From positions 18,708,877 through 18,772,876 of the forward strand of contig OZ020591.1 in assembly GCA_963971535.1 (NCBI GenBank): 64,000 nucleotides of DNA, read 5' to 3'. The stretch comes from Notolepis coatsorum. Its lineage: Eukaryota; Chordata; Actinopteri; Aulopiformes; Paralepididae. Below the pieces are notes generated by a model. That model did no database searches and was not told the DNA's origin. It was given only the letters and a program-made list of their open reading frames with translations. Shown in pieces: positions 63,973-64,000 of this stretch. Made by a program: the position numbers and the translations under genes. The first letter of the stretch is position 1; each line of letters starts with the position of its first letter.

Positions 63973-64000
63973 AACACACAAAAAGTTTAATATTTTCAAT

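Larger units (their letters stand above)
63297..64000. mobile_element. Left part of the shared hAT (runs off the window)
   Basis: It begins CAATAGTTCTAAATTTTTTT after GGGTAGAG (63289-63296). Its right end and second GGGTAGAG are seen in copy 1 at 21881-21889. CAAGTACCACC is repeated near both ends of the family. Inside are CT and CA microsatellites. Confidence 0.82.

Overview
The window looks like nuclear DNA of a teleost fish. The clues are Rex1, L2, L1 and other non-LTR retrotransposons of fish type, an L2 3' end with the familiar fish tail, many short hAT-type DNA transposons with 8-bp target duplications, tRNA-derived SINEs, long CA and ATCT microsatellites, and two copies of a fish-style C2H2 zinc-finger exon. 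There is no sign of bacterial or organelle DNA, and no CRISPR array, rRNA or genuine tRNA gene.

Large-scale layout. The dominant structure is a segmental duplication. Copy 1 begins at about 1142 and runs to at least 21881 (its flanking L1 continues to about 22385). Copy 2 begins at about 41965 and runs off the right end of the window. In both copies the order is: AT-rich block, Rex1 RT fragment, zinc-finger exon, tRNA-SINE plus 38-bp minisatellite, a non-coding block, a Rex-like LINE tail, an L1 fragment, and a hAT element. Each copy carries insertions the other lacks, so many transposons here have both a filled site and an empty site. Copy 1 alone carries hATs at 2816-4312, 4576-5640 and 15546-17836, and a second SINE at 11826-12119. 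Copy 2 alone carries a hAT at 43335-45903 (with another nested inside), a TTAA-targeting element at 47623-48040, an almost full-length L2 at 49367-53694, a 1.67-kb TIR element at 57214-58879 and a 380-bp tetranucleotide expansion at 62263-62645.

Genes. Zinc-finger copy B (53935-55985) is an open terminal exon with 15 C2H2 fingers behind an acidic N-terminal part. Copy A (9066-11077) carries a 49-bp and a 2-bp deletion, stops early, and looks like a pseudogene. Both start directly after a splice acceptor, so an upstream exon is expected. A CpG-rich segment ending in a short phase-compatible exon (24350-24764) is one speculative candidate.

The spacer between the copies (about 22.4-41.96 kb) holds: a cluster of (CAAT)n-tailed LINE ends; a 40-bp minisatellite split by an L2 tail; a Ty3/gypsy RT remnant split by a LINE that itself carries three DNA transposons; and a Mutator-like (PF20700-type) transposase-derived gene at 30191-34480. 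This gene has one clear intron, keeps all three recognisable DDE acidic residues, and is interrupted by a roughly 2.07-kb inverted repeat. Further right are a hAT with a transposase C-terminus, a hAT-like element carrying a 54-bp minisatellite and a polypurine tract, and an L1 fragment broken by another hAT.

Only the zinc-finger exons, the transposase-derived gene and possibly the CpG-rich segment could be host genes. Everything else recognisable is mobile or tandemly repeated DNA. Family names come from reading motifs by eye and were not checked against a database.
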